Source: Flavobacterium tistrianum (GTDB taxonomy: Bacteria > Bacteroidota > Bacteroidia > Flavobacteriales > Flavobacteriaceae). Taken from it: a DNA stretch of 64,000 nucleotides. The position numbers were made by a program, and so were the translations under genes. Below, piece after piece: positions 60,976 to 64,000 of the stretch. The notes under the pieces are model-generated. The model did not search any database, was not told the origin of the DNA, and saw only the letters and a list, made by a program, of their open reading frames with translations. The stretch's first letter is position 1, and each line of letters starts with the position of its first letter. The stretch spans positions 62,001 to 126,000 of the forward strand of contig NZ_QJRH01000068.1 of NCBI RefSeq assembly GCF_003254545.1. The letters are read 5' to 3'.

Positions 60976-62034
60976 ATGGCAATAGTTCAAAAAGAAAAAT
61001 TAACAAGAGATTTGACGATAAGTTTCTTCATTTATTCATTGCCTGTAGTGGCAATTTACCTTTATTTTAAACTAACTGGCGGTGCAGTAAGCGAGTCACA
61101 TATTGCATTACCTTCATTCTTAGAATTTGCAAAACCAGCTTTCGAAAACATCCGCACTTGGGGATTAACCGTTTTTATGCTAGTTTTAGGAGTCATCGAA
61201 TTTGCGGCAGGCTTATACGATGATGAATGGACAGGCGAAGAACGCAAAATAGATATCGTTTGCTTCTTAGCTCCAAAATTGCTTTTACCTCCTGTAATTG
61301 CTTTTTTTAGTTTAACTGCTTTGCCTTATTTATTGCCAAATCTGGCTAATTCATTATCATGGGTTCCGTTTTGGGGAGGCTTTTTCTTAATTGCAATTGC
61401 CGACGATTTAACGCAATATTGGTATCATAGATTGCATCATCAAGTTCCGTTTTTATGGCGTTTTCATAGAACACACCATTCTGCTCCGTATATGGGAATG
61501 GCTATGGCTTCTAGACAAAACTTTATTTATACAGTTTTCTTTTCTCAAATTTATTTGACAGCCACTTTAACCTATTTAGGTTTAGGACTTCCTGCTTTAT
61601 TTGTTTTAGTAATAAAAAGTTTCATCACTTTAGGAGCGCATTCAAGCATTCCTTGGGACAAACCTTTTTACAAATACAGAATATTGCATCCAATTGCATG
61701 GGTTTTAGAAAGACTGATTTCTACTCCAGCAACGCATCACGCACACCATGCTGACACAAGCGGAGACGGTGTTGGACATTTTAAAGGAAACTTCGGAAAC
61801 ATGTTTTTTATATGGGATGTCATTTTCGGAACAGGATTGATTACTCGCCAATATCCAAAATCGTTCGGAACAAAATCATACAAGCAAGAAGAATGGTACG
61901 CTCAATTTCTTTGGCCAATTTTCAAATCTAAAAAAGAAGGAAGTTCTCTTGCTGAAGGCGTATTATCTCTTCCTTTAAAACCTAAGGCAGTTGTTGCTGA
62001 AGAAACTCCCGCACCAGTATTAGAACAAGTATAA
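60976..62034 (+). CDS. Sterol desaturase / fatty acid hydroxylase family membrane protein
   Basis: A 352-residue integral membrane di-iron enzyme with about four to five helices. Histidine motifs are WYHRLHH, FHRTHHS, and TPATHHAHHAD, the family's HxxxH/HxxHH pattern. Members hydroxylate or desaturate sterols, fatty acids or alkyl chains with O2. No sterol pathway is expected in this organism. In an operon with two sulfatases it may process the organic part of the imported sulfate ester, but nothing in the sequence proves that. It follows the 39-residue membrane protein by 6 bp and precedes the rhodanese-thioredoxin gene by 11 bp. Confidence 0.9.
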   Translation: MAIVQKEKLTRDLTISFFIYSLPVVAIYLYFKLTGGAVSESHIALPSFLEFAKPAFENIRTWGLTVFMLVLGVIEFAAGLYDDEWTGEERKIDIVCFLAPKLLLPPVIAFFSLTALPYLLPNLANSLSWVPFWGGFFLIAIADDLTQYWYHRLHHQVPFLWRFHRTHHSAPYMGMAMASRQNFIYTVFFSQIYLTATLTYLGLGLPALFVLVIKSFITLGAHSSIPWDKPFYKYRILHPIAWVLERLISTPATHHAHHADTSGDGVGHFKGNFGNMFFIWDVIFGTGLITRQYPKSFGTKSYKQEEWYAQFLWPIFKSKKEGSSLAEGVLSLPLKPKAVVAEETPAPVLEQV

Positions 62035-62045
62035 AACTTTTCGAT

Positions 62046-62762
62046 ATGAAAAATTACATTTTAAAAACCAGTATAACAGCAATTGCCTTTTTATGCGCAG
62101 TTGCTGCTTTTTCGCAAAATGAAATTCATAATTCATTATCATTAGATTCATTTTATTCGAAAATAAAAAGTCAAAAGAATCCGCAGATTGTCGATGCCAG
62201 AACGCCTGAAGAATTTGCTCTGAATCATATTGAAGGTGCTGTAAACTTTAATCTTCAATCTGAAAATTATGCGCAATCTGTTGCTAAACTAGATAAGTCA
62301 AAACCTGTTTTTATATATTCTATTGGAGCTGGCAGAAGCGTTGCTTTAGAAAAAGAATTATTAAAAAATGGTTTCTCAGAAGCCTATAGTTTAGAAGGCG
62401 GAATTGCCAATTGGATTGGAAACGGAAAACCTTTTTATTCCAATCTAAAGAGCAAATTGTCTCTGGCAGAATTCAATAAAATTATAGCTGAAAATAAAAC
62501 AGTTTTAGTTGATATTGGTTCGAAATACTGTGGTGCTTGCAAAAAAGTAAAACCAGTTTTAGAGAACATAAGATCAGAATATAGTTCGAACTTAAAAATC
62601 GTAGAAATTGAACTGGAAGACAGTCCGCAAGTTATTGCCGATTTAAAAACCGTAAAAGTTTTTCCAACCTTGATTTTATATCAAAATGGAAAAATTGTTT
62701 TTAAGAAAGAAGGAACAAATGACTTGAAAAATGAAGTTGATGTTGCGTTGGCTTCGAAGTAG
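62046..62762 (+). CDS. Secreted rhodanese-thioredoxin fusion; rhodanese Cys replaced by Ser
   Basis: A 238-residue protein: signal peptide (ITAIAFLCAVAAFSQ), rhodanese domain (~30-130; IVDARTPEEFALNHIEGAVN) and thioredoxin domain (~140-238) with active site SKYCGACKKVKP (C162, C165). The rhodanese active loop reads YSIGAGRS, where Ser92 takes the place of the persulfide-forming Cys of YCxxGxRS. The thioredoxin part should therefore be redox-active while the rhodanese part probably only binds. In a sulfatase operon it may handle disulfides or sulfur species in the periplasm, or help fold the sulfatases. Confidence 0.9.
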   Translation: MKNYILKTSITAIAFLCAVAAFSQNEIHNSLSLDSFYSKIKSQKNPQIVDARTPEEFALNHIEGAVNFNLQSENYAQSVAKLDKSKPVFIYSIGAGRSVALEKELLKNGFSEAYSLEGGIANWIGNGKPFYSNLKSKLSLAEFNKIIAENKTVLVDIGSKYCGACKKVKPVLENIRSEYSSNLKIVEIELEDSPQVIADLKTVKVFPTLILYQNGKIVFKKEGTNDLKNEVDVALASK

Positions 62763-62777
62763 TCTTGAAACTTTAAA

Positions 62778-62810
62778 ACTTTGTCAAAGTTTCAAACTTT
62801 GACAAAGTTC
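62778..62810 (+). terminator. Hairpin after rhodanese-thioredoxin gene
   Basis: AACTTTGTCAAAGTTT and its complement form a 16-bp palindrome around a single base. It lies 15 bp after the stop, and the last arm is followed by CTTATAG, not a T-run, so it could be a weak terminator, an mRNA stabiliser, or a small repeat. Confidence 0.6.
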
Positions 62811-62854
62811 TTATAGATACTTCCATTCCATTCAAAAACTAACCAAACCAAAAT

Positions 62855-64000
62855 ATGGCAACCTATAAAAAAATAACCAAAATTGTAATTCCGATTTTAA
62901 TATTGCTTCTTATTCTGGCAGCATTTTTATTCTGGCCAATTAATACAGACGAAACATTAGTCAAAGAAGATCAAAAATTGGCAGAAGGCAAAAAAGAATT
63001 TTTAGCCTCAAAACCTAAAGATTCCGCTATAGGAAAAAAGACAAATATTATAATTCTCCTTGCAGATGATTTAGGCAAATATGATATTTCGCTCTATGGC
63101 GGAAAATCAACTCCTACTCCACAAATCGATTCTTTGGCAGCTTCTGGAGTTACTTTTACAGATGGTTATGCATCAGCAGCAATCTGTTCGCCTTCGCGCG
63201 CGGGATTGATTACGGGAAGATATCAAGAACGTTTTGGACATGAGTATCAGCCTGGAGATCGTTATCCGAAAAATAATTTGGAATATTATGGTTTTAAATA
63301 TTTAATTAATACAAATGGCTGGAGATTAAATGATAAAATCGATTATCCAAACGAAGCTTCTATTAAAACGCAAGGACTTCCAAAATCTGAAATCACTTTT
63401 GCTGATTTAGCCAAAAGACAAGGGTATGCTACAGGAATTATCGGAAAATGGCATTTAGGACACAACAAAGGATTTTTCCCTTTAGACCGTGGATTCGATT
63501 ATCATTACGGATTTTATCAGGCATTTTCGCTTTATGCTCCTGAAGATGATCCTGATATTATAAATCATCATCATAAAGATTTTACAGACAAAACGATTTG
63601 GGGAAATGGCCGTGTTGGAATTGGACAAATTCGTCGAGACAGTACTATTATTGACGAAAAAGCCTACTTAACCGAAAAATTTGCTGATGAAGCAGAAGCT
63701 TTTATTGATAAAAATAAGAATAAACCTTTTCTACTCTATATTCCTTTTAATGCGCCTCATACGCCATTTCAGGTTCGCAAAAAGTATTATGACCGTTTCC
63801 CGAATGTAAAAGACGAAAACAAACGCGTTTATTTTGCCATGATCAGCGCTTTGGATGATGCCATCGGAAGAATTCGCGAAAAAGTCAAAAAAGAAGGTCT
63901 TGAAGAAAATACTTTAATTGTTTTTGCCAGCGACAATGGCGGTGCCGATTATACTTTTGCGACAACAAATGCACCATTAAAAGGCGGTAAATTTTCACAT
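62855..64000 (+). CDS. Membrane-anchored sulfatase, N-terminal part (cut by window edge)
   Basis: An open frame from ATG 62855 runs to the right edge (382 codons, no stop). An N-terminal anchor (IVIPILILLLILAAFLFW) precedes a sulfatase domain: ILLADDLGKYDISLYGG (metal Asp pair), the formylglycine motif CSPSRAGLITGR (C111 to R115), IIGKWHLGHNKGF with the catalytic Lys and His, and VFASDNGGADYTFA (metal Asp/Asn). The canonical CSPSR motif shows an active sulfatase. It is the seventh gene of the operon, 92 bp beyond the rhodanese-thioredoxin gene. Confidence 0.93.
   Translation, partial: MATYKKITKIVIPILILLLILAAFLFWPINTDETLVKEDQKLAEGKKEFLASKPKDSAIGKKTNIIILLADDLGKYDISLYGGKSTPTPQIDSLAASGVTFTDGYASAAICSPSRAGLITGRYQERFGHEYQPGDRYPKNNLEYYGFKYLINTNGWRLNDKIDYPNEASIKTQGLPKSEITFADLAKRQGYATGIIGKWHLGHNKGFFPLDRGFDYHYGFYQAFSLYAPEDDPDIINHHHKDFTDKTIWGNGRVGIGQIRRDSTIIDEKAYLTEKFADEAEAFIDKNKNKPFLLYIPFNAPHTPFQVRKKYYDRFPNVKDENKRVYFAMISALDDAIGRIREKVKKEGLEENTLIVFASDNGGADYTFATTNAPLKGGKFSH

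Overview
The window comes from an AT-rich Bacteroidota genome, almost certainly Flavobacterium or a close relative. The evidence is a SusC/SusD pair, a secreted metalloprotease with a type IX secretion (T9SS) C-terminal signal, many small lipoproteins, genes without Shine-Dalgarno sequences, repeated matches to the Bacteroidota promoter (TTTG, about 19 bp, then TAnnTTTG), and several families of palindromic intergenic repeats. No prophage, insertion sequence or CRISPR array was seen.

Layout. 1-3.2 kb: central carbon genes on the minus strand (pfkA, gapA, a BadF-type sugar kinase, and the 5' end of mgsA). 3.5-11.3 kb: a TamB-like envelope protein divergent from tsaD-rsmE, a DUF4159 protein and a SpoU RNA methyltransferase. 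11.5-24.1 kb: single genes of mixed function (M43 protease, AI-2E-type permease, methyltransferase, D-Ala-D-Ala dipeptidase, fatty acid desaturase, XRE regulator, GH9 cellulase with a ThuA protein, GNAT, a P-loop NTPase), then four tRNA genes (Ser, Pro, Arg, Arg). 24.3-45.7 kb: thiolase, NlpC/P60 hydrolase, an AraC regulator divergent from an aldo/keto reductase, an MdaB/YgiN-like quinone pair, a large modular T9SS protease, a LysR regulator divergent from a methyltransferase, a DUF2130 protein, a NarL-type response regulator followed by an alginate-export-type porin, and a Lys/Ala-rich histone-H1-like protein. 45.8-53.2 kb: a molybdenum-cofactor cluster on the minus strand (moeA, TauE/SafE permease, mobA, cobA, moaD, moeB-rhodanese, moaE, moaCB fusion, moaA). 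The molybdoenzyme itself is not in the window; cobA (siroheme) suggests nitrate/nitrite assimilation.

53.3-64 kb holds the most interesting unit: a plus-strand operon of SusC, SusD, arylsulfatase, a 39-residue membrane protein, a sterol-desaturase-family enzyme, a periplasmic rhodanese-thioredoxin fusion whose rhodanese cysteine is replaced by serine, and a second membrane-anchored sulfatase that runs off the end. It has a canonical promoter, a dyad at the expected start of transcription, a long structured 5' leader, and a 10-codon ORF (MKTMQSCCCK) with three consecutive Cys codons. Ten bases of the Cys-codon run can pair with the loop and 3' arm of the following hairpin. I read this as a sulfate-ester scavenging operon controlled by a cysteine-sensing leader peptide. 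The architecture is visible in the sequence; the regulation is inference.

Intergenic DNA carries at least four copies of a GTCATT-ended hairpin repeat, a GCCACGAATT-type palindrome family, CTCTCGCAGA/CTCGCAAAG palindromes and other structured repeats.
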